A DNA stretch of 64,000 nt from DATARN01 sp963851105 (GTDB lineage: Bacteria; Actinomycetota; Acidimicrobiia; Acidimicrobiales; Palsa-688): the NCBI GenBank assembly GCA_963851105.1, contig CAWKNP010000005.1, forward strand, positions 116,967-180,966, given 5' to 3'. Each line of letters opens with the position of its first letter. The first letter of the stretch is position 1. A model generated the notes under the pieces. It ran no database searches and was not told the origin of the DNA. It worked only from the letters and a program-made list of their open reading frames with translations. The position numbers and the translations under genes were made by a program. Below, piece by piece: positions 8,837-17,993 of the stretch.

Positions 8837-10654
8837 TCAGCGGTGCATCGCCGATTCGGACAACTCAGCCAGCGAAATGATGAGTTCACGTGGCGGGCAG
8901 GCGGGGTCAAGATTGGTCACGAGCCCGGGGTCAAGGGGGGGCACCCTCACCTGGGAGATCAGCGGATGGAGGGGCCGCTGGTCGACCTCCGCCTCACCGA
9001 GCAGGACCTCGTCGAGCTTCTCGCCCGGCCGGAGACCGGTGTAGACGATCTGGATGGGTCGCTCCGCCCGCTTGGCGAGAAAGCGGGCCACGTCGTCGAT
9101 GCGAACGGGAGCGCCCATGTCGAAGACCAACGCTTCGCCGTTGCGACCGATGGCGCCCGCCTGGATGACGAGCTCGACCGCTTCTTCGACGGTCATGAAG
9201 TATCGGGTGACGTCGGGATCGGTGACCGTGAGTGGGCCCCCGGCGGAGATCTGGGCCTGGAACGAGGTGAGCACCGATCCCCGGCTGCCGAGCACGTTGC
9301 CGAAGCGGACGCTCAGGTAGACGCCGTCGGCCCGCCGCGACATCCACGCCGTCAGCCGCTCGCCCAGCCGTTTGGTGTAGCCGAGAACGCTGATCGGGTC
9401 GGCGGCCTTGTCGGTCGAGATGTTGACGAAACGGCTGACGCCGTTGTCGGCGGCCGCCTCGAGCAGGGTCAGCGTGCCCAGCACATTGGTCTGCAACGCC
9501 TCCCCGGGGTACTGCTGGAGCATGGGAAGGTGCTTGAGGGCGGCGGCATGGAACACGACGTCGGGGCGGCGCTCGGCCATCAACCGCTCGACGGCGCCCC
9601 GGTCGCGGATGTCGAGAAGGACGGTATCGGGGGTGTCGAGCAGGGCGCGGCCGTCGATGAGCAGTTTGACGGCATGGAGGGCGGACTCGTCGCGGTCCAC
9701 CATGATCAACTCCGACGGGGCGAACTGGTTGAGCTGGCGGCACAGCTCCGAACCGATCGAGCCGCCAGCCCCGGTGACCATCACCTTCCTGCCGGTGAGG
9801 TAGCCGGCGATGCTGGCCAGATCGGTCTTGATCTCGTGGCGGCCCAAGAGGTCGGACGGCGTGACGTCACGGATGTCGTCGACGGTGACGGTGTCGCCGA
9901 ACAGCTCCCGGTTGGAAGGGAGGACCTTGGCCGCCAGTCCGGCTTCGGTGACCAGCTTGCTCAGTGGGCCGATCAGCGAGGACTCCGCACTGGGGATGGC
10001 GATCAGGACGGTCTTGGCGTCGTAGGCCGTTGCCGCGCCCGCGATGCGGGCGCGGGTGCCGACCACGGGAACCCCCATGATGCGCAGATTCCGCTTGCCC
10101 GGGTCATCGTCAAGGAGCGCCACCGGGATGTAGGGGCTGTCGCGATCGCGGAGCATGGCGGTGACGACCTGGGCACCGGCCTCGCCGGCCCCGAAGACAA
10201 TGATGCGATCTGCGCTGTCCTTTGATGGCCTCTTGCGTCGTTCGGCGTCCAACCGGCGGGCGTAACGCACCGCCGCCATCAGCACGAGGGCAATGAATCC
10301 GCCGATGAAGGTCGCGCTCAACGGGATCAGATGCCGCTTGCCGGCCGCCGCGGCGACGACGAACAACGTGATGGTCACTACCGTCACCGCTTTCGTCAGC
10401 CCCGCCACTTCCTCGAAGCTGCCGTAGCGCCAGCGCCCGACATACAACCCGAAGGTGTAACCGGCTCCGGCCTGGGCGATCACGGCGACAGCCCAACAGG
10501 CCAGCAGGCCCGACAACGACACCTTGGCGATGTTGAACTCGAAGCGCATCACGACGGCCAGGAGCAGGGCGATTACCCAGACCATGACATCGACCACCAG
10601 GTGGGGAGCCCATTGCCATGCCGGACCGGAAAAGATGCGTCGACCTGCCTTCAT
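8837..10654 (-). CDS. Polysaccharide biosynthesis nucleotide-sugar 4,6-dehydratase (FlaA1/CapD/WbpM type)
   Basis: A 605-aa membrane-bound nucleotide-sugar dehydratase/epimerase. AGGAGG precedes ATG 10654. About four N-terminal membrane helices are followed by a first Rossmann-like region (IIVFGAGEAGAQ) and then the catalytic SDR domain (TGAGGSIGSELCRQL). The active-site segment reads STDKAADPISVLGYTKR: in this large-subunit family the usual Tyr of YxxxK is replaced by Met, and here the position is Leu. It likely makes a UDP-4-keto-6-deoxy-hexosamine at the inner membrane, a substrate for the aminotransferase at 10868. It heads the first EPS locus and is transcribed away from that gene. Confidence 0.9.
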   Translation of the reverse strand: MKAGRRIFSGPAWQWAPHLVVDVMVWVIALLLAVVMRFEFNIAKVSLSGLLACWAVAVIAQAGAGYTFGLYVGRWRYGSFEEVAGLTKAVTVVTITLFVVAAAAGKRHLIPLSATFIGGFIALVLMAAVRYARRLDAERRKRPSKDSADRIIVFGAGEAGAQVVTAMLRDRDSPYIPVALLDDDPGKRNLRIMGVPVVGTRARIAGAATAYDAKTVLIAIPSAESSLIGPLSKLVTEAGLAAKVLPSNRELFGDTVTVDDIRDVTPSDLLGRHEIKTDLASIAGYLTGRKVMVTGAGGSIGSELCRQLNQFAPSELIMVDRDESALHAVKLLIDGRALLDTPDTVLLDIRDRGAVERLMAERRPDVVFHAAALKHLPMLQQYPGEALQTNVLGTLTLLEAAADNGVSRFVNISTDKAADPISVLGYTKRLGERLTAWMSRRADGVYLSVRFGNVLGSRGSVLTSFQAQISAGGPLTVTDPDVTRYFMTVEEAVELVIQAGAIGRNGEALVFDMGAPVRIDDVARFLAKRAERPIQIVYTGLRPGEKLDEVLLGEAEVDQRPLHPLISQVRVPPLDPGLVTNLDPACPPRELIISLAELSESAMHR

Positions 10655-10867
10655 GCCACCTCCTACTTTGCGGCCCCCGTGAGATGAAAGACTCCCCTGT
10701 TGTGAAGATAGGTGAGGTTTGCCAAGCTGAGCAACCAACAGGAGGCGAATCTGCATCGGACTGGGCGAAAAGTGGCAAGTTGGAGCGCCGATCCGAGGTG
10801 AAGCGGACGAGAGGATCTCATAAGGTAAATCCTTGCTCTGTCAACAATCACGTGAGATCTAGCTCAA

Positions 10868-12070
10868 GTGCGTGACCGTTTTCTTCCATTCGCTCCACCT
10901 TCGATTAGCGACGGCGACATCGAGGAGGTCGTGGCGGCCCTTCGGTCCGGTTGGATCACGACGGGACCCCGGGTCCGGGCGTTCGAGACGGCGTTCGCCG
11001 ACGCGGTCTCGGCGCCTGCCGCTCTCGCCCTCAGCTCGTGCACTGCCGCCCTCCATCTGGCGTTGTGCGCCATGGAGATCCAGCCGGGCGATGGCGTCAT
11101 CTCGACGACCATGACGTTCTGCTCGACCATCCATGCGGTCGAGCACATGCAGGCCGTGCCGCTCCTGGCCGATGTCGACCGCGACACGCTCAATCTGGCT
11201 CCCGAGGCGGTCGCCCAGATCCTCGAGCAGCACCGCCGAGCCCGGCTCACCACGCCCCGGCCGGCGGCCATCCTGGCGGTTCACTATGGCGGCCACCCCG
11301 CGGACACGGCCGCGTTGTACGACCTGGGGCGCCAGTACTCCGTACCCGTGATCGACGACGCCGCCCACGCGCTGCCGGCGGCGATCGGGGAGCGGTGCGT
11401 TGGCTCGGGCCCCCCTGGAGCCGGCGAACGCTGGATGACGGCGTTCTCGTTCTACGCCACCAAGAACATCACCACGGGGGAGGGGGGAATGCTCACCGGG
11501 CCGCCTGACCTGGTCGACGATGCCCGACCCTGGAGCCTTCACGGCATGAGCCGCGACGCCTGGAAGCGCTACGGCGACAGCGGGACGTGGGCGTACGAGG
11601 TTGAACATCCGGGCTTCAAGTACAACATGACCGACATCCAGGCGGCGCTCGGCCTGTCGCAGTTGCCCCGCCTCGAGGCCATTGCCGGTCGCCGGCGGGA
11701 GATCGCCGCCCACTACACCGAAACCCTCGCCCGGGTGCCTACAATCGAGCTACCGATCGAACGCCCCGGATACCGAAGCGCCTGGCATCTCTATCCGATC
11801 CGCCTGCGCCTCGATCGCCTCACCATCGAACGCCATGAGTTCATCGCCATGATGGGCCAGCGCAAGATCGGGACCAGCGTCCACTTCATCCCCGTCCACC
11901 TGCTCGCCTACTACCGGGACAAGTACGAGTACAAGCCCGACCAGTTCCCGGTGGCGTCTCAGGCGTTCGAGCAATTGGTGTCGCTTCCCATCTACCCGGC
12001 GATGACCGACACCGATGTCGACGATGTGGTGGAGGCGGTCACCGCCGTCGTGGCCGCCGCATCTCGCTAG
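10868..12070 (+). CDS. DegT/DnrJ/EryC1-family sugar aminotransferase
   Basis: PLP-dependent aminotransferase of 400 aa that aminates keto-sugar nucleotides. The PLP lysine is K199 in SFYATKN, followed by TTGEGGM; D163-D164 in VIDDAAHA sit where the cofactor pyridine is bound. It starts at GTG 10868 with only a weak ribosome site. It probably uses the 4-keto sugar made by the divergently transcribed dehydratase at 8837. It lies eight bases upstream of a sugar transferase, so the two form an operon. Confidence 0.93.
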   Translation: MRDRFLPFAPPSISDGDIEEVVAALRSGWITTGPRVRAFETAFADAVSAPAALALSSCTAALHLALCAMEIQPGDGVISTTMTFCSTIHAVEHMQAVPLLADVDRDTLNLAPEAVAQILEQHRRARLTTPRPAAILAVHYGGHPADTAALYDLGRQYSVPVIDDAAHALPAAIGERCVGSGPPGAGERWMTAFSFYATKNITTGEGGMLTGPPDLVDDARPWSLHGMSRDAWKRYGDSGTWAYEVEHPGFKYNMTDIQAALGLSQLPRLEAIAGRRREIAAHYTETLARVPTIELPIERPGYRSAWHLYPIRLRLDRLTIERHEFIAMMGQRKIGTSVHFIPVHLLAYYRDKYEYKPDQFPVASQAFEQLVSLPIYPAMTDTDVDDVVEAVTAVVAAASR

Positions 12071-12077
12071 CCGCAGG

Positions 12078-12665
12078 GTGAAACGCGCCTTCGACGTGGT
12101 GGTGGCCGGGTCCCTGATCGTCATAACCAGCCCGCTGTGGCTGATCGCCCGCCTCCTGCTCAAGCACGACTCACCAGGACCGGTGTTTCACGCCACCCGG
12201 CGCGTCGGGCGTTACGGGGTGCCGTTCACCATGTACAAATTCCGCACCATGGTCGCCGGCGCGGCAGGGCCGCCGGTCACGGCGTCGGACGATCCCCGCA
12301 TCACTCGCGCCGGGCGGTGGCTGCGCTCAGCCAAGCTCGACGAGCTGCCGCAGCTGCTCAACGTCGTCCGCGGCGAGATGAGCCTCGTCGGACCGAGACC
12401 GGAGGAGCCCCGCTATGTCGAGCGCTACACCCTCGAGCAGCGCCGGGTGCTTTCGGTCCGTCCCGGACTGACCAGCCCCGCCACCATCGAGTTCCGTGAC
12501 GAGGAACGACTGCTGAGCGGGATGGGCACCGATCTCGAGGACCGCTACCTGAACATCGTGCTGCCCACCAAGCTGAAGCTAGAACTGGAGTACCTGGACG
12601 ACCGCAGCTTCGGGGGCGACCTGGGGGTCTTGTTCGCGACCGTGAAGGCGGTCTTCCGTCGCTAG
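12078..12665 (+). CDS. Initiating undecaprenyl-phosphate sugar-1-phosphate transferase
   Basis: A 195-aa bacterial sugar transferase of the short PglC/WbaP-catalytic type. It transfers a sugar-phosphate to undecaprenyl phosphate and so starts repeat-unit synthesis. KRAFDVVVAG is followed by one hydrophobic reentrant helix; then YKFRTM, KLDELPQLLNVV and the signature MSLVGPRPE. GTG 12078 is eight bases after the aminotransferase stop. It lacks the long N-terminal membrane region of WbaP-like enzymes. Its end overlaps the convergent flippase gene by four bases. Confidence 0.92.
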   Translation: MKRAFDVVVAGSLIVITSPLWLIARLLLKHDSPGPVFHATRRVGRYGVPFTMYKFRTMVAGAAGPPVTASDDPRITRAGRWLRSAKLDELPQLLNVVRGEMSLVGPRPEEPRYVERYTLEQRRVLSVRPGLTSPATIEFRDEERLLSGMGTDLEDRYLNIVLPTKLKLELEYLDDRSFGGDLGVLFATVKAVFRR

Positions 12666-14365
12666 CGCTTCCGCCGGGAGCCGGCCCGCGTGATCAGCGG
12701 GCCCATGCCGCCACTCGGGGGTTTCGTGTCAAGGCGATCCAGCACCTCCTGCAGTGCCTGCTCGATGGCCGTCAACCGTTGCTCGAGGCCGAACAGCCTG
12801 ACCGAGACGTCATGAGGTTCGACGGGCCCTCCCACCATGGCGGAGTGGTGGACCGGGGCGTCCGGGGTCCTCTCGAACGCCGCCATGGCGGCATCAGCGC
12901 CAGCTGCGATGGCGGGACCGGCGCCCGAAGAAGCGCCACCTGGCGCCTGGAGCGCGGCGAAGATGGCTTCGGCCCGACGGGCGACGCTGTCGCCGGGAGG
13001 CGCGTCGGGTCCCTTGCCGTTTTCCATCGCCTGAGATCCGCTTTTTTCGTTGCTCAACACGCCACCCTTCGCGTCCCGCTGAACGGATCCTAACCTTGAC
13101 GACCTGGCAACTGGCTGGCGCATCCGGACTTCGAAGACCCAAGCCCACACGACGAGGGCCACAAAACCCGAGACCACCAGTCCGTAGGCGGCCCCTTGCA
13201 CACCCCAGAAGTGGTCGCCGACCAGCGGCGCGGCCACGCTGATGGGCGCGATGAACAGCTTGGTACCGAAGGTTGCCCTCGCCGCCTGAAGAATCTTCAG
13301 CCCGGTCCACGGACCGAGGGTGGCGGCCAGGGCGGCGGAGAACACCGCCATCGGGATCAGCACGGTGTGCGCCGCCGGCCAGCTGCGCCCGACCAGGACC
13401 CGGCCGAGCTGCTGCGGCCCGGTGTAGAGCACCGCGCCCAGCGCGATGGGCAGGGCGGCCAGCGCGACCGCCACCAACCAGGCATAGCGCCGGATCGTGA
13501 GCCGGGTCCCCCGCAGGCGGGTGCCCTCGGCGACCGCGAACGACGACGCCGCCGACAGGACCGTCGTCACCGGTGCGAACAGGGCCCGGGCTGCGGTCAG
13601 GGCTCCGAGCGTCCCGAGGCCGCCGATCGCGCCCACGAGGGTGAACCCGAGCTGGGAGCTGCCGCGGTCGACGAGGAAGGCGCCCCCAAAGGGCAAGCCG
13701 AGGTCGCGCTGGGCCATTGCCCAGCGCCCCGCCCACAATGGTGCCGGCGGCCGGCGCAGCTGGACGAGCCCGACTGCTGCGGCCGCCGTTCCCGCCAAGC
13801 CCCAAGCCAGTACCTGGGCGTACACCGACGGGTGTCCTCGCGCGACCAAGGCGGTGATGGCGCCTAGCTGCAACAGCAGCCAGACGCCGTCGTTGACGAG
13901 GGCGCGGCGGGGCTGGCGGCCGGCGATGAAGACGAACCGGCACGCGTCTTGGACGAGCAAGCCAGGCATCACCACGCCGAGGGCGACCATCGGGGCACCG
14001 ACGCGGCCCCGCACCGCGATCCCGACCGCGATCAGGATGAGCCCGACCAGGACACCGCTGATCAACCCGAATCCCGTGGTCGCTTCGCCGGCTTCCGCCA
14101 GGTCGGAGGCTTTGGCGTCGCTGTAGCGGACGATGAGGGGGTCGGACGAAAGCGCCCGTACAGCACCGAGGGCAATGGCGTACACGGCGTAGGCCACCGA
14201 GAAGGCGCCGAGGCCGTCGACGCCCGCGCTACGAGCGACGGCGATGAACAGCGCGTAGTTGGAAAGGCTCGACGCAGCCTGGTCCAGGAGAGACCAGATG
14301 CCCCGGCCGGTGGCCGACGCCTGCGAGCCGGCAGATCGCCTTGCAGGCGGACGGCGCCGTCTCAA
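12662..14365 (-). CDS. Polysaccharide flippase (Wzx/MurJ-like superfamily) with cytoplasmic tail
   Basis: A 567-aa membrane protein with about 12 helices over residues 1-420, typical of flippases that move lipid-linked repeat units across the membrane. The start TTG 14365 overlaps the stop of the tyrosine-kinase gene (TTGA), so translation is coupled. A paralogue at 50338 shares GAFSVAY and the WSxxDQAxSSL start region. Unlike that paralogue, this protein has an extra tail of about 140 residues that is hydrophilic and Ala/Pro-rich, ending in a predicted coiled coil (LEQRLTAIEQALQEVLDRLD). The tail may bind another assembly protein, or reflect a fusion with a small gene beginning near MENGKGPDA. 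Confidence 0.82.
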   Translation of the reverse strand: MRRRRPPARRSAGSQASATGRGIWSLLDQAASSLSNYALFIAVARSAGVDGLGAFSVAYAVYAIALGAVRALSSDPLIVRYSDAKASDLAEAGEATTGFGLISGVLVGLILIAVGIAVRGRVGAPMVALGVVMPGLLVQDACRFVFIAGRQPRRALVNDGVWLLLQLGAITALVARGHPSVYAQVLAWGLAGTAAAAVGLVQLRRPPAPLWAGRWAMAQRDLGLPFGGAFLVDRGSSQLGFTLVGAIGGLGTLGALTAARALFAPVTTVLSAASSFAVAEGTRLRGTRLTIRRYAWLVAVALAALPIALGAVLYTGPQQLGRVLVGRSWPAAHTVLIPMAVFSAALAATLGPWTGLKILQAARATFGTKLFIAPISVAAPLVGDHFWGVQGAAYGLVVSGFVALVVWAWVFEVRMRQPVARSSRLGSVQRDAKGGVLSNEKSGSQAMENGKGPDAPPGDSVARRAEAIFAALQAPGGASSGAGPAIAAGADAAMAAFERTPDAPVHHSAMVGGPVEPHDVSVRLFGLEQRLTAIEQALQEVLDRLDTKPPSGGMGPLITRAGSRRKR

Positions 14366-16131
14366 ACTCCGGCCATCACCTCAGGGTCGGATTCGCCACG
14401 GTCACTCTTGGACTTACGCCGCTTCTTGCCGTTGCTGCCATTGCCATTGTCGTTGCCGTTCCGATCGGGCCCGTAGTAGCCGTAGCCATAGCCGTACCCG
14501 TAGCCGTAGTCGTCCTCTTTGTCGCTCGCCTCATTGAGGACCGTCCCGATAAGCGGGGCGTGCACCTGGCGCAGCAACTGCAGGGCCCGGCGGAAGCCGC
14601 GGCGCGAGGTCCGGCCCTGGGCAGCCACCATCAAGGTGGCCTGGGCCCACCGCGACACGATCAGCGCGTCGGCGACGGGAAGGGTGGGGGCACAGTCGAG
14701 GATCACCATGTCGTAGGTTTCGGCCAGTGCCTCCACCAGGGCGCCCATCCGCTGACCCTCGAGCATCTCGGCGGGGAACGGCGGGGTGGGACCAGTCGGC
14801 AGCACCCACAGACCGGGGGTGTCGGGGTGCTCCCAGATGGCGTCGGACAACTTGGCATCACCGAGAAGCACCGAGGTCAGGCCCGGGCGCTGGTCGGGCA
14901 CGTGCTCGACCAGGTCCAGGCGGGGATTCCTGAGGTCGCATCCCACGATCACCACCCGCTCACCGGCCTGGGCCATCACCGCCGCCAGGTTGGCGGCCGT
15001 CATGGTCTTGCCCTCGCGAGCGGCGGGGCTGGTGATCTGGAAGACCCGCACCGGTTTGTCCAGGTTGAGGAACTTCACCGCGGCGCGCAGCGTGCGGAAC
15101 GCCTCGGCGGCGATGGAACGTGGCTGCGTCACCGCCACGATGTCGGCAGGATCGCTCCCCCTGGGGCTCGGAAATTTCGGTATCACGCCGACCACGGGTA
15201 GCCCGCTCAGGGTTTCGAGGGTCTCCCGGCTGCGGATCGAGTCGTCCAGGTATTCCAGCAGCAACGCGATGCCCACACCGAGGAGCAGCCCGACGAACAG
15301 CGCCAGCGCACCGTTGCGGATCGGCTTCGGGGAGATCTGCTTGGCCGATGCGCTGGCTGGCACGAGGAGATCAAGGGTGCCGGCCTGCTGGACGCCGGCG
15401 GACAGGGTCACCTTGTCCAGCTGCTGCTGGTAGAAGGTGAGCTGGTTCTGCAGCGGCGTGAGCTGGGGCTGCAACTGGATTACGAGCGCGGCGCGCTGCG
15501 CGGTCAACGCCTGGCGGGTCTTGTCGTCGAGAGCGGCCTGGATTCTGTTGGTAAAGTCATTGAGTGGCGTCGATATGACGTCGATGGCGTGCTGAGTGTC
15601 GTTCAGCTTCTGGGTGACCGCCTTGCCCGCGTCGAGCAGGTCGTTGACGACCTTCTGGCTGCGGTAGGCGATGTACGAATTGGCGTACTGGTTGACGAGA
15701 TCGGCGGCCGCTTTGGGGTCGGCATTGTTGAGCGAGAGGTAGATGACGTCGGCGTTCTGCGTCGCCGACGGTGCGGCCTGGACCTTGCTCGGGTCCAGTT
15801 TGCCCTTGTAGTCCTTCTTCACCGCCGCCAACGCCGGCGCCGAGAGGATTTGCTGCACCTCGTTGTTGAGCTTGCGGGCGGCGTCTTGGATGTTGTTGGA
15901 GGGCGCTGCCAGCGGGTCCCCGGGCTGGCTGGCGAGCAGGAGTTGTGCCGTGGGCTTGTAGATCGGCGTCTGCTGCCGGGAGTAGGCGACCGCGCCCGCG
16001 ACGCACACGACCACCGAGGCCAGGATCACCCACTTGCGGCGCCGGAGGACCCGCGCGTAGCGCCGCAGATCGAACTCGACATCGCTGTCGGCGTCGGGCT
16101 CAACGGAACGACGGGCGGAGGTGTAGTGCAA
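14362..16131 (-). CDS. Polysaccharide co-polymerase / BY-type tyrosine kinase (Wzc-like)
   Basis: A 589-aa fusion of a Wzz chain-length domain and a bacterial tyrosine kinase that controls polymer length and export. The first membrane helix is about residues 34-49, an extracellular coiled-coil region follows, and the second helix is about 274-292. The kinase domain has Walker A AREGKT (371-376), Walker A' VVIVGCDLRNPR and Walker B MVILDCAP. The tail carries alternating Tyr and Gly (DDYGYGYGYGYGYYG), the autophosphorylation cluster expected of this family. TTG 16131 is the only likely start. It is coupled to the downstream flippase. Confidence 0.92.
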   Translation of the reverse strand: MHYTSARRSVEPDADSDVEFDLRRYARVLRRRKWVILASVVVCVAGAVAYSRQQTPIYKPTAQLLLASQPGDPLAAPSNNIQDAARKLNNEVQQILSAPALAAVKKDYKGKLDPSKVQAAPSATQNADVIYLSLNNADPKAAADLVNQYANSYIAYRSQKVVNDLLDAGKAVTQKLNDTQHAIDVISTPLNDFTNRIQAALDDKTRQALTAQRAALVIQLQPQLTPLQNQLTFYQQQLDKVTLSAGVQQAGTLDLLVPASASAKQISPKPIRNGALALFVGLLLGVGIALLLEYLDDSIRSRETLETLSGLPVVGVIPKFPSPRGSDPADIVAVTQPRSIAAEAFRTLRAAVKFLNLDKPVRVFQITSPAAREGKTMTAANLAAVMAQAGERVVIVGCDLRNPRLDLVEHVPDQRPGLTSVLLGDAKLSDAIWEHPDTPGLWVLPTGPTPPFPAEMLEGQRMGALVEALAETYDMVILDCAPTLPVADALIVSRWAQATLMVAAQGRTSRRGFRRALQLLRQVHAPLIGTVLNEASDKEDDYGYGYGYGYGYYGPDRNGNDNGNGSNGKKRRKSKSDRGESDPEVMAGV

Positions 16132-16175
16132 GGAAATCTAGATGCAGGCCGGAGGCCTGTGAAGAGAGGCGCGAT

Positions 16176-17921
16176 TCACGAACGGTCATCGTACCCGAGG
16201 GCGTCGAGACCCGGAGCTAGAGCGGTCAGGGCCTGCGGTTGTTCCCCGCCGGCAAACAGCGGACGGCCTTTGCCAATGTACGCGGGCGAAACGATCTTCA
16301 CGACTTGGTCGATCGTACCGGGGGTGAAATCGATCTCGAGAAACGAGCCCAGCTGCTTCAGGGTCACATCAGGATCGTTCACGAATTCCTCGTAGCGGAC
16401 GGTGTGGACACGTTCCGGCGCCACCGTGGCCAGTCCCGCCATGGCCAGCTCCACGCAACGCGTCCACTGCCGGGAGCACACCGTGAGCAGGTCGGCGGTG
16501 GCCAGGTCGGCGACCATGCCGGCGTAGCGGGGACCCCAGATGGTCTGTCCGTTGGCCCTTCCCGCGGCCCGCCGGAAGGTGGCGGCGGCGTAGCGGGTGG
16601 CGTAGCCCCGCGCCTGGATGAGCGGGAAGGCCCGCGCCTTGCGCAGCACGGCGGTCCAGTCGGGGTTGGCATGCCACTGGCGCACCACCGACTCGGCGAC
16701 ATCGCGACCGTCGCGCACCAGGTGGACGTACCGGGCGTCGGGGAGGACCCGGGCCACGAACGGCACCCGGAGGCAGTTGCTCACCGTCTTTTCGACCAGG
16801 AGTGGGCGATCACCGCTGAAGCGGGCCAGGTGGCTACGGATTCGGGCGGCGATGCCCGGCGTCAGGCTGGCCGCGTCGAGCTCGTCATGGTCCAGTCCCT
16901 CGTTGCCGAAGCGCCAGACGTAGTTGATGTCGTAGGGCACCCGGGCGATGTGAGCATCGAGGGCCAGGCTGTCGCGCACCAGCTTCGTACCTGATCGGGC
17001 GGCACCGAGAAGGACGACCGGCGCCGCCCGTAGCTCGCGCGTCACCGGCGAACCGGCTTTGATGTGGCGCGGGCTTCGACCTCGGCCGAAATCCCACAGC
17101 GGCGCCGGGGCCCCGATCAGCCCCCGCAGGCGTTGCTCGTCGGCCTCGAAGCGCGCCACCAGCGCTTGCACCGTCGCCGGGGTCGGGGGATCCGGGCACG
17201 GCGCCGGTGCCGGCAACACGGCCCGTCGCAACCGCCGCCGGGCCGCCTCGGGAAGCAGGGGCCGCAACAGGCGCCGGTAGGCCCGGTTGTCGCGCACCCG
17301 GGCGGAGCCGCCCCAGGCGGGGGGATCGACCTCGCTGTTGTTGCCGACGTCGTCGCGGACCACGGTCATGGCGGCCAGTCCGAGATGGTTGAGCACCGCC
17401 TCGACGGTTGCCTGGCGGTTGGCGGAGTAGTCCTCGAGGCGGGCGACCAGGACTGAGTCGAGGCCGAACGTGTCGATCCAAGGTTCGATCTGGTGGCCGT
17501 AACAGCCGAAGTCCACCAAACCGGGGACCGTTTCCAGAGCTGCTTCGAAGTTGGCGGGTGCCAGGCGTCGGGCCACGAGATGATGGTGGTGGCTGACCGC
17601 TCGGCTGAGCGGCTCGCGCACCAGGTAGATGATTCGGCTGGCGGCACCAAGAACTTGCCGGGCCCGAGGCGCGACACCGGTGATGGCGGGCAGCTTGGAG
17701 TAGTCGGTCGAGGCGTCGCCGCTCAGCTGATCGCGTCCCGCTCGACGGTAAAGGGCGGCGTAGTCGGCCCGCCCGGCTGCGGTCAGCACGTTTTCGTGGG
17801 CCAGGTTGCGGGGTTCCTTGAGGGCGGGAAAAAAGATCGCAGGATGTTGCGAAAGATCCAGGTACATCGACGTGGTACCGGCCTTCATAGCGCCAATGAT
17901 GAGAAAGTCGGGCAACGTCAA
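16176..17921 (-). CDS. Fused tandem sulfotransferase (two PAPS-dependent domains)
   Basis: A 581-aa protein with two complete sulfotransferase signatures. Domain one has the PAPS 5'-phosphosulfate loop GAMKAGTTS (residues 10-18) and the 3'-phosphate motif LVREPLSRAVS (100-110). Domain two has LGAARSGTK (305-313) and HLVRDGRDVAES (about 385). The linker is Pro/Arg-rich. Single-domain sulfotransferases are usually 250-350 aa, so this is a genuine fusion, not a duplicated annotation. It probably sulfates two positions of the EPS or of its lipid-linked precursor in the cytoplasm. It lies downstream of a glycosyltransferase on the same strand. Confidence 0.88.
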   Translation of the reverse strand: MTLPDFLIIGAMKAGTTSMYLDLSQHPAIFFPALKEPRNLAHENVLTAAGRADYAALYRRAGRDQLSGDASTDYSKLPAITGVAPRARQVLGAASRIIYLVREPLSRAVSHHHHLVARRLAPANFEAALETVPGLVDFGCYGHQIEPWIDTFGLDSVLVARLEDYSANRQATVEAVLNHLGLAAMTVVRDDVGNNSEVDPPAWGGSARVRDNRAYRRLLRPLLPEAARRRLRRAVLPAPAPCPDPPTPATVQALVARFEADEQRLRGLIGAPAPLWDFGRGRSPRHIKAGSPVTRELRAAPVVLLGAARSGTKLVRDSLALDAHIARVPYDINYVWRFGNEGLDHDELDAASLTPGIAARIRSHLARFSGDRPLLVEKTVSNCLRVPFVARVLPDARYVHLVRDGRDVAESVVRQWHANPDWTAVLRKARAFPLIQARGYATRYAAATFRRAAGRANGQTIWGPRYAGMVADLATADLLTVCSRQWTRCVELAMAGLATVAPERVHTVRYEEFVNDPDVTLKQLGSFLEIDFTPGTIDQVVKIVSPAYIGKGRPLFAGGEQPQALTALAPGLDALGYDDRS

Positions 17922-17993
17922 CCGAATGCTCCTGCGAGATGGTCCGGACCCCCTCGCCGGAACCGGAGGTGGAGAAATTCTACCACCTGCCGA

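Noticed and set aside
8807..10225. Long plus-strand open frame opposite the dehydratase gene
   Set aside because: A mirror of high-GC codon bias; Asp/Gly/His/Arg-rich without family motifs, while the minus strand encodes a clear SDR enzyme.
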